A stretch of DNA of 64,000 bases from Cryptomeria japonica (Eukaryota; Streptophyta; Pinopsida; Cupressales; Cupressaceae). The first letter of the stretch is position 1; each line of letters starts with the position of its first letter. The DNA lies in NCBI RefSeq assembly GCF_030272615.1, contig NC_081415.1, positions 372,475,009 through 372,539,008 on the forward strand. The letters run 5' to 3'. Positions 12,000 to 21,745 of this stretch are shown piece by piece. Made by a program: the position numbers and the translations under genes. A model generated the notes under the pieces. It was not told the DNA's origin. It was given only the letters and a program-made list of their open reading frames with translations, and ran no database searches.

Positions 12000-12560
12000 T
12001 TCTTTAGAGGGCCTGTCTTCCCGTGTGGTCATTAGGACTACTAGTGAGAAGAGAACGACCCAAGTGGTAGCAAAAGAAAAGCCATCTTCTTCCAAGCCAC
12101 TATAATCAAATGTATTCATGGTGAAAACTATGAATAACGTGTGCTGATTAGTTCATACCGACACTATGTCTCCCCATAAACCCGTTTGATCAAATTTATT
12201 TGATCATTTGTAGGGCGTAACCCCTACCGGCTGGGAGCCTTCTATATTTACAGAGCTGAAAGTGCCGCATGTATGGCCACACGAGCGGATGCCCTTACTA
12301 GCACCTCATTGTTTTAGATGCCCAAATCCTTCTAGTTGTTGAGGCAGGAGGTCGGACCTCTGGTAGCGGCCCACACACATACGGTTCTTAGTAGAGATAC
12401 AAAGTTCGCCATGGGGAGTTTTCATGGGGACTGATGCTTGGCTGACCCGAGAAGTGAGTGCCAAGGGTGGAGCCAGTGAGGTCAAGCATCTAAGTATCCG
12501 CTCTGAATAGCGTAGCCTCGGGGGTAAAACCCCATGTGGGATCAACAATTATAGTCCTGG
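12000..12560 (+). ncRNA. Candidate structured leader RNA
   Basis: This block is GC-richer than its surroundings and holds simple perfect hairpins: TGATCAAA/TTTGATCA (12187-12206), GTAGGG/CCCTAC (12210-12227) and GGGG-TAAAA-CCCC (12521-12533). ATTCAT/ATGAAT at about 12115-12137 encloses GGTGAAAAC, the same core used in the hairpins after pol. I see no coding potential. Packaging, dimerisation or translation control are possible; none is shown. Confidence 0.5.
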
Positions 12561-12819
12561 CCAGCCATAAGAATTGTGCTTGACTTATGATAAACATTCA
12601 AACAATCAAGACAAAACAGCAAAACATTGTGTCTTTTGTGTCTTCAAGTGTATGCAAAAACTTTTTTACATCAAACAACACACTTTTTGGAGTCTAAACA
12701 GTCTGCAAACATTGGGTCATCAACACTGTGTCCTCTTGTCACGAAAAACAGTCGAAAAATCAGATTTGGTCACAGCAAAACAAATTCACAGATAGGAAAG
12801 ATTGCACTAAGGTTACAGA

Positions 12820-13100
12820 AATGCGTCTGTGTCTGTTAAAACCGCGTCTGTGTCTGATAAACGTGTCTGTGAAGTACAGAATAGCGTCTGTGTTTTTATC
12901 AGCGTCTGTGTCGAACAGAGACACGTCTGTGTCTGGAAATCGCGTCTGTGAAGTATACAGGCGCGTCTGTGTCCACAATTGCAAAAACTATTACAGTCTT
13001 AGCAAACATCAACAGGAAATCTCAGAATCACGTTTGTGTCAAACAGAATAGCGTCTGTGTCTTCAAATCGCGTCTGTGAAGTATACAGAGGCGTCTGTGT
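12820..13100 (+). repeat. GCGTCTGTG motif array 2
   Basis: About twelve copies of GCGTCTGTG or one-base variants, mostly followed by T(C)TG or AAGTA, form a second cluster shortly before gag. Confidence 0.85.
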
Positions 13101-13591
13101 CAGGATTTCAAAAAAGTTTAACAGTCAAGCAAACAAAGAAATCAGTTTTGGCATACTTGAGCTTCCTAGGTTGTCTCTTCAGGTTTCATCTAGTATTCAG
13201 CCTGTTCTAAGGTCTTACACAGTCCATCATTGCTTCATACCTCATTTTACATTCATACTTGTCTGAACTTGAGTCAAAAGGTCACTTGCTTGTCCTCACT
13301 ATACTTTGTCAACACACTACATACTACAACACTTTGCTAAGTGGTCCCTCATCAAGGTTTCTTACCTTTGGGTCTCATTTGGTCTTACTTAGAGTCAAGG
13401 TCAGCTTACCTCATCAAGAGAAACTATCTTCTCTTTGGAAGTCACACCTACTCTACAACATACATACTTGGTCTTACACTTTGGACATTGCAAGTAAACT
13501 TCAGATTCATTTACACTCCATACAACTCTTGGTCTTACATACTCTTGTCATTTTCGTCTAAGTCTCTCACATATTGCTAAACACCTAGTTC

Positions 13592-16500
13592 ATGGTTGAA
13601 ACCCGTCTTCAAAAATCTAGGAGAAAAGCTAAAGAAGCTCAAGGGCCCGTAAACATGAGTTCTTATGAGTATGACAATGATGTCTTCTACAATCCTGAGC
13701 ACACTACATTACCAGACATGAATGTTTATAGACACAATCCAAATATGGAAAGCGCAAACGCTATACACAACGCTACACACAATGATATTGTGGACAATTC
13801 TTCAATACTATCAGCAGACATACAAGAATCTATAATGGACCCTCAATTCAATAGATTGGTTGAAGAGATAATGAGGAGAGATCGTCAATACTTTCTAAAC
13901 ATGATGGCACAAAGTGGAGCTAAAATACCACATGATTTTGACTTATCTCAACTTATGGAAAGTAGACCTTCACAACAAACTCAACCTAATAGTGGAGGAC
14001 CAAATAATATGATGCCGGAGTCACCATCAGTTTTGCTTCAGAAACCAGCAATCCCACATACACAAGCTCAAATGCATGATACTTACACTCAAAGACCATC
14101 ATGGAGGCCTTATGTTCAAACACATGCTCAAGATATGGGTCAACCAAGACAAATGGATAATCAAGGACTTCCTCAAAATTTTGACACAAGGAGACCTCAT
14201 GCCAAAATTGGGGGCAACACAATGGAAAATGAAAGGCCCATTGAATATGGTTTATATACACAAAACAGATATGGGGTCCCTCAACAAGAAGTTATGCCAA
14301 GTGCTCCATACATGTCGCAACAATATAGACCTCCATATGGACATGTCTACGATCAGTATCATCCATATATGCAACAAGCTCCTCCTCAAATGGGTGTTTC
14401 AAACATGGGATATGCTACAAATCCATCTCCTCCCAAAAATAATTTGGAGCAACAAATTAGAGATCTACAAAAGAAAGTGGAAGACATGGGCACATCAAAA
14501 CCCACATATACTATGAGAGATATATGCCCTTATCCCTTTGATAAGAGCATTCCAATGCCTCCGTTTCCTCCGCACTTTGCAACACCGAAATTTGACAAAT
14601 ATAGAGGGAGAGGAGATCCCAAGGCACACATAAGAAAATTCTTCACAGCTTGCATTGAGGTAGCGGCAGAAGAAACATACTTAATGAGGTTGTTCCCACA
14701 GAGCTTAGGAGATCAAGCGATGGAATGGTTTTCTCAATTACCTCCTAGTATTAAGTCATGGGGCGACTTGGCAGAGGCATTCATTCAGCATTTTTCTTAC
14801 AACATTGAAACAGATGTCTCAGTTACTACCTTGTGTAATACGAAACAAAAAGAAGGAGAATCTTTTGTGTCATTTTTACAAAGATGGAGAAACTTAGCTA
14901 GCAGATGCTCTTGTAAAATCCCGCAAAAACAAATGGTGGAAATGTTCACACAAAATGTTAACAAGGCTATTGGTTATGATCTCAGAAAAGCTTGTTTGTC
15001 TACATTCAAGGATGTCATTGAAAAGGGCCTAGCAACAGAAAAGGTCTTGATTGAACAAGGAGTTATCAAACTATTCAAAGAAAACAAAGAGGACTTCAAA
15101 GGAAAGGACAAACCAAAGTTTTGGAACAAGAACAAGAACACAGTTAATGATGGTGTTGTTGATGCCAACACAGAGAGACCAAAGTTCATCTTTTCTGGAT
15201 CAAATTCTACCAACAATCAAGTGAACAATCAAACGGCTGCTAAACCACGAAGGAAGTACACTCCATTGGGAGAACCACTTGAATCAGTATTCAAAAAGCT
15301 TGTAGCAAACAAAGTGATCACGGTCCCAGATTTTCCTCCATATGAACCAAAGGTAAAACCGAATTGGTGGAATGATGATGAATATTGTGAATTTCATAAG
15401 AGCAAGGGTCACAAGACAAGTAATTGCCATCGATTGAAAAACATTGTACAAGATCTCATTGACAGAGGAGATATTGAGATTGAGGGACATTCATCTAACC
15501 AAGAGCATGAGGTGTTTAAGGAACCATTCCCGAAACATGACAAGGGAAAAGGCAAAGTCACAGATGATCAAGCCAATTACACCAGAACATCTTACAATTA
15601 TGATTCCACTATTAATCACATCTCAATGGACAATCATATTTCTACCATTACTATCAAAAATAAAAATCCTGAGAATCCTCCTCAGCGACCTAAAATTATC
15701 CTAAAAGGTGTGGGATCTTCATCTGAAGCTACCTCTGAATGTCATGTTACAACCCGTCGAGGTAAGATCACATTGCCAGGTACCTCTACTAAGAATACCA
15801 ATCTTCCGTCAACTAAGCCTGAGTACGATCTTGTAGAGCAATTAGGGAAAACATCCGCACTCATCTCTATTCTTGAGCTCTTACGTATATCTCCTGCACA
15901 TAAAGCTGTCCTTGACAAAACCTTGAGAGATACTGCTGTCCCTACGGATCTAAACGTGGATCAGTTTCAAGCCATGGTGGGATACTTATCCGTTCCACAC
16001 TCCCTCACATTCACAGAAGCCGATGACGCCTCCATAAGTCAGCCTCACAATGCACCTCTACATATTGAAGCCTTCATACATAAACACCGAATAAAACGAG
16101 TCCTGATAGATGGAGGAGCAGGTCTTAATATTTGTACATTGAGCACCATCAGACAATTGGGATATTCTGACAAAGCTGTGAATGCTACAAACCAAATCAC
16201 TATTAAGGCTTATGATGATGAAGAGCGTTCGTCCAAGGGCACAGTCATCTTACCACTAAGAATAGGGCCAGTCACAAAGGACGTGATTTGTCAAGTCCTG
16301 GATCTAGACCTCACGTATAACATATTGCTAGGACGTCCGTGGATTCATGAAATGAGAGCGGTCCCATCAACATACCATCAGTGCATAAAATTTCCTCATA
16401 ATGGAGTCGAGGTAACGGTCAATGGTGATCCAAATCCATTCATATATTGCAATAACTTGAGATCACATACTGAGATTATCATTCCCAGCAATCGTGAGGC

Positions 16501-19500
16501 TACTCCTTCTTCAGCATATATTGATCCTGAGTCATTAAAGCCCTCGACATCCAAACAAGGTGAACTTAGAGCCAAGTTTCAAGACAAAGGCATGGGAGAA
16601 TACACTCTGAATCAAACAATGTTCTTACGACAAGTCATGAACTCCCCCAAAGAATATGGGAGACCACATCCTAATAAGCAAATCTCCATCATGCTCCTCA
16701 AATGGGATCCTACCGTCTTTCAAAAATGGGGCGAACTAGAGGAAGAAAGTTTATATAAAATGCTATATAAGGACGCTGAAGATGATACACATGATCAAAT
16801 TATAATACCCTGTGAAAACTATGGTAAAGGTTTCAAAATTCTGCAGAGATTCGGGTATGATGGAAAAAGTCCTCTCGGACTACGCAAAGAAGGTGTCATG
16901 GAGCCTCTACAACCTGAGCTAACTACAAGAAGGGAACGCTCTAAGGGGCTTGGTTTTCTAAATCCCAAGATTCAAAACAAGAGAACAAAACAGATATGGC
17001 GAGTCAAAGTGGCTGAAGTTCAACAAGAGGATAATTATTCCACAGACTCCAATGAGTGGGAATGGGGTTCAGACAAATCCTCCCGCGACTATGAACTTAA
17101 TGAGACATTTAGAGAGCCAGATGAACCTACAGAGGAGGAGGAGTTTTACAAGAAATTCAGAGTTGGTCAAGAACCGACCCATAAGGATCCCGCACAAGCT
17201 TCGTTTCAGGGCCCTAGGTCAGGATCACATAGGATGAGGACACCTGTCCCTGAGGGTGCTACTAGTGATGATAATTTGGACTCACTCACGATCGACACTG
17301 ATGAGGAGAGTGCCATTGACGACCTCGATGACTACCTTGACATACCTGAATATAACCACATCTTCACTATTAGCCTTGCGGACTCTAAAAACACTAAAGA
17401 TCTTCCCCTCGTTCACCCCCAACTCATTGACTGGGATCAGGATGGACCACCACAGATTGATACATTTCAAAATGACGAAGCTATTGTTGATTATCTTGGC
17501 ATTCGCGATGATCTTCCTCTTGGAGACCATAAAGCAGGATATGCCATAGAGCTAAATAACATGGCATACTTTGGTGAGGGTGTCGGGCCTTCTAGTCGCA
17601 AAAATGTGAAAATAAAGACAAAACAAGGGTCTTATGGCGAAAACCACACTGTGGCGCTCTCTGACTCTAAAAAAGTAAAAAGAAAGGACGTATCTGAGGG
17701 TGAAAACCTCTCTGAGGCGCCCGAAGATGGAAGGCTTGACATTCTCCCAGCATCATACGAGGAAAAATCATCCATGTTGGTAGAAGAGACTATAAAGACA
17801 AACATTGGTACAGCAGAGGTTCCACACAATATATTTTTGGCTCAATCATTGACAGAGGCCGAGAAAGCAAGGTTCATAAGCTTCTTTAAGGAACGACAAG
17901 TCAAATTCGCATGGTCTTATGCTGATATGCCTGGACTAGACCTCGACTTAGTAATGCATCATTTAACAGTCAAACCGGGGGCAAAACCAGTAAAACAGAA
18001 ATTGAGGAAAATGCATCCACAGGTGGCATTGCTAGTCAAGGCAGAGCTGGAGAAATTACTAGATGTCGGATTCATACGCCCAATTGATTATCCCGAATGG
18101 ATTTCCAACTTAGTACCTATTAGCAAACCAGATCACAGCATCCGAATATGTACAGACTTCAGGGATATCAATAAGGCTTGTCCGAAGGACGATTTCCCAT
18201 TACCAAACATTGATTTAATTGTTGATCTCACAGCAGGCCATGAGATGTTATCTTTAATGGACGGATTCTCTGGATATAATCAGATCAGGATTGCACCTGA
18301 AGATCAACATAAAACATCATTCACTTGTCCATGGGGAACCTTCTGCTGGAATGTCATGCCCTTTGGGCTGAAAAATGCAGGTGCCACGTATCAACGAGCC
18401 ATGACTACTATCTTCCATGATCTCATGCATGTAAAGGTGGAAGATTATGTCGATGACCTTTTGGTTAAATCAATAGACAGAAATACACACTTGGACATAC
18501 TTTCAGTTGCTTTTGATAGGCTGGAAAAATACAAGGTAAGATTAAACCCAAAGAAATGTGTCTTTGGAGTAACCTCCGGGAAACTCCTAGGATTCATTGT
18601 GTCTAAAAGAGGAATAGAAGCAGATCCAGCAAAAGTCAAGGCTATCTTGGACATGCCACCACCCAAGAATATCAGTCAACTTCGGTCTTTACAAGGGAGA
18701 CTCCAGTCTATACGAAGATTCATAGCACAACTTGCAGATAAGTGCAATCCTTTCCAGCACCTGCTACACAAAAACATTAAGTTCAAATGGGACGAGAACT
18801 GTCAACAGGCTTTTCGGGCACTTAAAGACTATCTTTTGAACCCGCCAGTTTTGATGCCACCAATTCCGGATCAACCATTGCTACTTTACATATCAGCTAC
18901 TCCAACAGCACTGGGGGCACTACTAGCACAGCAAATACCTGACGGCAAGGAAAAAGCAGTCTACTATATCAGTCGCACATTGGTGGGATATGAGCTGAAC
19001 TACACACCAATTGAGCGTGCATGTCTCGCTGTGGTCTTCGCTTCACAAAAATTACGACATTATATGCTTACTCACAAAACCAAGTTGATTGCCAGAATTG
19101 ATCCACTAAAATATCTGCTCAACAAAGCTACACTTACTGGGCGACTGGCCAAGTGGGTAATGATTTTGAGTGAATTCGACATTGAATACGTGGACAGAAA
19201 AGCCATAAAAGGACAAGCCATTGCAGATCAACTGGCAGACGCTCCCATGATAGATGATGTTCCTCTACAGTCAGAATTTCCAGATGAGTCCATTCTAACA
19301 ATATCACCTGCAAAGCCATGGCAACTATACTTTGATGGCTCATACACACAGCATGGGGCAGGAGCGGGTATACTCTTTATAACTCCCCAAGGCGATTATA
19401 TACCAAAGTCATACCGCTTATCATTTCCTTGTACCAACAATATAGCGGAATACGAGGCATTAACAACTGGGTTAAGAATTGCAGTTCAGTGGAAGATCCA

Positions 19501-21067
19501 AGAACTTCGTGTTTTTGGCGATTCTCAACTTGTCATCCGTCAAGCAACTGATGATTATCAAACAAAAGATGAAAAGCTAATGCCTTACAAACAACTGGTA
19601 GATGATCTGAAACAACACTTTGCAAAGATAGAGTTTGAGCAGATACCAAGAGAACAAAATCGCGCTGCTGATGCCATGGCTACAATTGCTTCACTCATTG
19701 ACCTACCGCAAAATGAGACCTGCTATGAGTTCCTGGTTGACAACCTGCTGATTCCGTCATATGAGATCACTCTTACGGAAATGATATGTGTTGTTGGTCC
19801 TGAATCCCAGTTATATGGTTCCATATTCACATACCTTCGCGACAACATCTTACCTCCTGATTTATCGAACAACCAACGCCGCACTTTCATCCGCCAATCC
19901 TCCCGATACGTTATCCTAGCTGATATCCTATACCGACGAGGTCTAGATGGCACCCTCCTTAGATGTTTAGAGAGTGACGAAGCTCAGATTGCGTTACGAG
20001 AAGTGCACGAAGGGATATGTGGTCCGCATACTAGTGGTCCTACCTTGGCCAAGAAACTCATCAGGACTGGATACTACTGGCCTACTATGGAAAAAGATGC
20101 ATATCAGTTTGTCAAGAAGTGTAAGCAGTGTCAAATTCATGGAGACCTCATACACGCACCAGCACAAGAACTACAGCCACTTGCATCTCCTTGGCCCTTT
20201 TGTCAGTGGGGACTCGATCTCATAGGCAAGATTCACCCTCCTTCTTCCAATGGACATAAATTCATTATCACAGCCACAGAGTATTTCACAAAGTGGATTG
20301 AAGCCGTGCCTCTCACGCAAGTTACTGGGAAACAAATCGCTACTTTCATCCTGAACTACATCATTTGCCGATACGGGATCCCTACTTCCATTATTACTGA
20401 CAACGGGCGTCCTTTCAAGAACCAGGATGTTCGTGAACTCTGTGAGCGCTTCCATATCTCTCATCATTTCTCCACACCATATTACCCCCAAGGTAATGGC
20501 CAAGCTGAGGCGTCTAACAAAACAATTCTCAAAATACTTAAAAAGACAGTCGACGACGCTGGCCGTAACTGGCATGTCCAACTCAATCCCGCACTTTGGG
20601 CCTATCGTACCAGTGTCCGCACACCTACAGGGGCTACACCTTACTCACTTGTCTACGGTGCTGAAGCCATCTTGCCTATTGAGGTCGAGTTACCTTCTTT
20701 ACGGGTCTCCTTGAGAAACATAATCAACGATGAAGACTACAGGGTCTCTCGCTTACAAGAACTAGAACTGCTGGAGGAACGACGACACACTGCTTTTAAT
20801 CATCTCAAGGCTTACCAACAACGAATGAGTCGCAGTTACAATCACAAGGTCAAGCCTCGCACATTTGAGGTAGGTGACTTATTCCTCAGAGAGAACCCCA
20901 AGAATCAGCAAGAGAGAGAAAAGAAGGGCAAATTTGAACCCAACTGGCTTGGTCCTTACATCATCACAGCAGTATATGGATCTGGGGCATATCAGCTCTC
21001 AACTACAGAAGGGGAATCTTTGGAGGATCCTATCAATAGCATGCACCTTCACAGGTTCTACACATAA
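13592..21067 (+). CDS. gag-pol: Gag-Pol polyprotein of Tat-young
   Basis: One uninterrupted 2491-residue frame holds everything needed for retrotransposition. Order: Gln/Pro-rich N-terminus; gag capsid-like domain (about 333-490); zinc knuckle C599-H602-H607-C612; aspartic protease with DGGAG at 840; G-patch (1078-1122); reverse transcriptase with YVDD at 1619-1622; RNase H (about 1690-1860); a second, archaeal-type RNase H with D1915, E1953, D1977, D2027; integrase with HHCC H2139, H2146, C2177, C2180 and catalytic D2209, D2270, E2306 (35 residues between the last two). The C-terminus has no chromodomain. Gag and Pol are in the same frame, with no shift or stop between them, so the Gag:Pol ratio must be set in another way. 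The start ATG is the first in this frame and precedes the gag domain. All catalytic residues I can check are present. Confidence 0.97.
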   Translation: MVETRLQKSRRKAKEAQGPVNMSSYEYDNDVFYNPEHTTLPDMNVYRHNPNMESANAIHNATHNDIVDNSSILSADIQESIMDPQFNRLVEEIMRRDRQYFLNMMAQSGAKIPHDFDLSQLMESRPSQQTQPNSGGPNNMMPESPSVLLQKPAIPHTQAQMHDTYTQRPSWRPYVQTHAQDMGQPRQMDNQGLPQNFDTRRPHAKIGGNTMENERPIEYGLYTQNRYGVPQQEVMPSAPYMSQQYRPPYGHVYDQYHPYMQQAPPQMGVSNMGYATNPSPPKNNLEQQIRDLQKKVEDMGTSKPTYTMRDICPYPFDKSIPMPPFPPHFATPKFDKYRGRGDPKAHIRKFFTACIEVAAEETYLMRLFPQSLGDQAMEWFSQLPPSIKSWGDLAEAFIQHFSYNIETDVSVTTLCNTKQKEGESFVSFLQRWRNLASRCSCKIPQKQMVEMFTQNVNKAIGYDLRKACLSTFKDVIEKGLATEKVLIEQGVIKLFKENKEDFKGKDKPKFWNKNKNTVNDGVVDANTERPKFIFSGSNSTNNQVNNQTAAKPRRKYTPLGEPLESVFKKLVANKVITVPDFPPYEPKVKPNWWNDDEYCEFHKSKGHKTSNCHRLKNIVQDLIDRGDIEIEGHSSNQEHEVFKEPFPKHDKGKGKVTDDQANYTRTSYNYDSTINHISMDNHISTITIKNKNPENPPQRPKIILKGVGSSSEATSECHVTTRRGKITLPGTSTKNTNLPSTKPEYDLVEQLGKTSALISILELLRISPAHKAVLDKTLRDTAVPTDLNVDQFQAMVGYLSVPHSLTFTEADDASISQPHNAPLHIEAFIHKHRIKRVLIDGGAGLNICTLSTIRQLGYSDKAVNATNQITIKAYDDEERSSKGTVILPLRIGPVTKDVICQVLDLDLTYNILLGRPWIHEMRAVPSTYHQCIKFPHNGVEVTVNGDPNPFIYCNNLRSHTEIIIPSNREATPSSAYIDPESLKPSTSKQGELRAKFQDKGMGEYTLNQTMFLRQVMNSPKEYGRPHPNKQISIMLLKWDPTVFQKWGELEEESLYKMLYKDAEDDTHDQIIIPCENYGKGFKILQRFGYDGKSPLGLRKEGVMEPLQPELTTRRERSKGLGFLNPKIQNKRTKQIWRVKVAEVQQEDNYSTDSNEWEWGSDKSSRDYELNETFREPDEPTEEEEFYKKFRVGQEPTHKDPAQASFQGPRSGSHRMRTPVPEGATSDDNLDSLTIDTDEESAIDDLDDYLDIPEYNHIFTISLADSKNTKDLPLVHPQLIDWDQDGPPQIDTFQNDEAIVDYLGIRDDLPLGDHKAGYAIELNNMAYFGEGVGPSSRKNVKIKTKQGSYGENHTVALSDSKKVKRKDVSEGENLSEAPEDGRLDILPASYEEKSSMLVEETIKTNIGTAEVPHNIFLAQSLTEAEKARFISFFKERQVKFAWSYADMPGLDLDLVMHHLTVKPGAKPVKQKLRKMHPQVALLVKAELEKLLDVGFIRPIDYPEWISNLVPISKPDHSIRICTDFRDINKACPKDDFPLPNIDLIVDLTAGHEMLSLMDGFSGYNQIRIAPEDQHKTSFTCPWGTFCWNVMPFGLKNAGATYQRAMTTIFHDLMHVKVEDYVDDLLVKSIDRNTHLDILSVAFDRLEKYKVRLNPKKCVFGVTSGKLLGFIVSKRGIEADPAKVKAILDMPPPKNISQLRSLQGRLQSIRRFIAQLADKCNPFQHLLHKNIKFKWDENCQQAFRALKDYLLNPPVLMPPIPDQPLLLYISATPTALGALLAQQIPDGKEKAVYYISRTLVGYELNYTPIERACLAVVFASQKLRHYMLTHKTKLIARIDPLKYLLNKATLTGRLAKWVMILSEFDIEYVDRKAIKGQAIADQLADAPMIDDVPLQSEFPDESILTISPAKPWQLYFDGSYTQHGAGAGILFITPQGDYIPKSYRLSFPCTNNIAEYEALTTGLRIAVQWKIQELRVFGDSQLVIRQATDDYQTKDEKLMPYKQLVDDLKQHFAKIEFEQIPREQNRAADAMATIASLIDLPQNETCYEFLVDNLLIPSYEITLTEMICVVGPESQLYGSIFTYLRDNILPPDLSNNQRRTFIRQSSRYVILADILYRRGLDGTLLRCLESDEAQIALREVHEGICGPHTSGPTLAKKLIRTGYYWPTMEKDAYQFVKKCKQCQIHGDLIHAPAQELQPLASPWPFCQWGLDLIGKIHPPSSNGHKFIITATEYFTKWIEAVPLTQVTGKQIATFILNYIICRYGIPTSIITDNGRPFKNQDVRELCERFHISHHFSTPYYPQGNGQAEASNKTILKILKKTVDDAGRNWHVQLNPALWAYRTSVRTPTGATPYSLVYGAEAILPIEVELPSLRVSLRNIINDEDYRVSRLQELELLEERRHTAFNHLKAYQQRMSRSYNHKVKPRTFEVGDLFLRENPKNQQEREKKGKFEPNWLGPYIITAVYGSGAYQLSTTEGESLEDPINSMHLHRFYT

Positions 21068-21087
21068 GCTCTTTTTGAGTATCCTAA

Positions 21088-21200
21088 TGCAAAAATACAA
21101 AAAAATCAAAAAATTCAAAAATACAAAAAAAATCAAAAAATTCAAATTTACAAAAAAAAAATCAAAAAATTCAAAAATACAAAAAAAAATTATAAAACAA
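21088..21200 (+). repeat. A-rich tandem repeat after pol
   Basis: Directly after the pol stop there are about four copies of a roughly 27-29 bp unit built from AAAAATACAAAAAAAATC and AAAAAATTC. The same position in Tat-old is also A-rich on the element strand. Confidence 0.8.
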
Positions 21201-21214
21201 AAAAATCGTTACTT

Positions 21215-21362
21215 GGTGAAAACCTGGCAAACAGGCGCCTTGTGACAACAAAAAAATTGCAAAATCCAAAAAAAGTAAAGAGAAATAATTTCGTCCAACG
21301 GTGAAAACCACTTCGGTGGCGCCCTGGGCAAGTACCATGGTGAAAACTGGGTCACCAGCGCC
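21215..21362 (+). ncRNA. Three tandem A-bulge RNA hairpin modules
   Basis: Modules lie at 21215-21239, 21300-21323 and 21339-21362. Each reads GGTG, AAAA, four-base arm, loop, complementary arm, CGCC. The upper arms differ (CCTG/CAGG, CCAC/GTGG, CTGG/CCAG) yet always pair, and the loops differ (GCAAA, TTCG, GTCA). GGTG pairs with CGCC with one G-U pair. The four bulged adenines are invariant. Tat-old has a matching module at 7408-7430 with outer helix AGTG/CACT. The pattern of changes supports a folded RNA, not a coding or protein-binding DNA sequence. Its role is unknown. Confidence 0.8.
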
Positions 21363-21499
21363 ATGCGTAGAGACTTTGCTCCTCCCTCTTTCAGGACTCT
21401 CTTTCATCTTTTTCACTTCGCACACACTCACGACCAATTCACTCACAATAAACTTACCCGTTCCCATCATGGCTTGTTATTGATCTACCCAAGATTGGT

Positions 21500-21745
21500 T
21501 AGCCATTCATAATAAACCCTCCCTTTTCACTCTCTTTCCATCCATAATAAATCAGATCCTATCTGTGACTACGGCCAATTCCTACGTCTAGTAATGGGTG
21601 TGGAACTGAGAACATCACATGTTTCGAGGAGTACAGTTTCTTTCAGCTCTCTTCAGTCTATCCGCGCGTAATCCGCAATAAAGCAGCACTTGCATCACAG
21701 ATCCGCAATAAAGTTCCACCTTCTCCGCAATAAAGTATCAGTTTC
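21500..21745 (+). promoter_or_regulatory. Cluster of AATAAA hexamers
   Basis: Five AATAAA signals lie within about 230 bp, three of them in identical CCGCAATAAAG contexts (about 21672-21733). They could end a sense transcript before the antisense gene, but in a full-length genomic RNA they would have to be read through. Confidence 0.4.

Larger units (their letters stand above)
11222..13591 (+). other. Leader of Tat-young
   Basis: About 2.4 kb lie between the primer site and the gag start. They hold two GCGTCTGTG arrays (11340-11610 and 12820-13100) around a more GC-rich, hairpin-containing block (about 12000-12560). Several upstream ATG frames of 60-107 codons occur but none resembles a protein, so simple scanning to the gag ATG seems unlikely. 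Splicing of the leader or internal initiation would be needed; I see no compelling intron. Confidence 0.7.

Noticed and set aside
12300-12560. rRNA- or tRNA-like gene in the leader
   Set aside because: GC-rich and hairpin-forming, but no tRNA cloverleaf (no GGTTCGA T-loop in place) and no rRNA stretch that I recognise.
13986-14516. Out-of-frame reading frames inside gag
   Set aside because: Shadows of the 2491-codon frame, with no independent similarity.
18000-18600. An Ogre-type intron splitting pol
   Set aside because: The gag-pol frame of Tat-young is continuous through the whole RT and needs no splicing.
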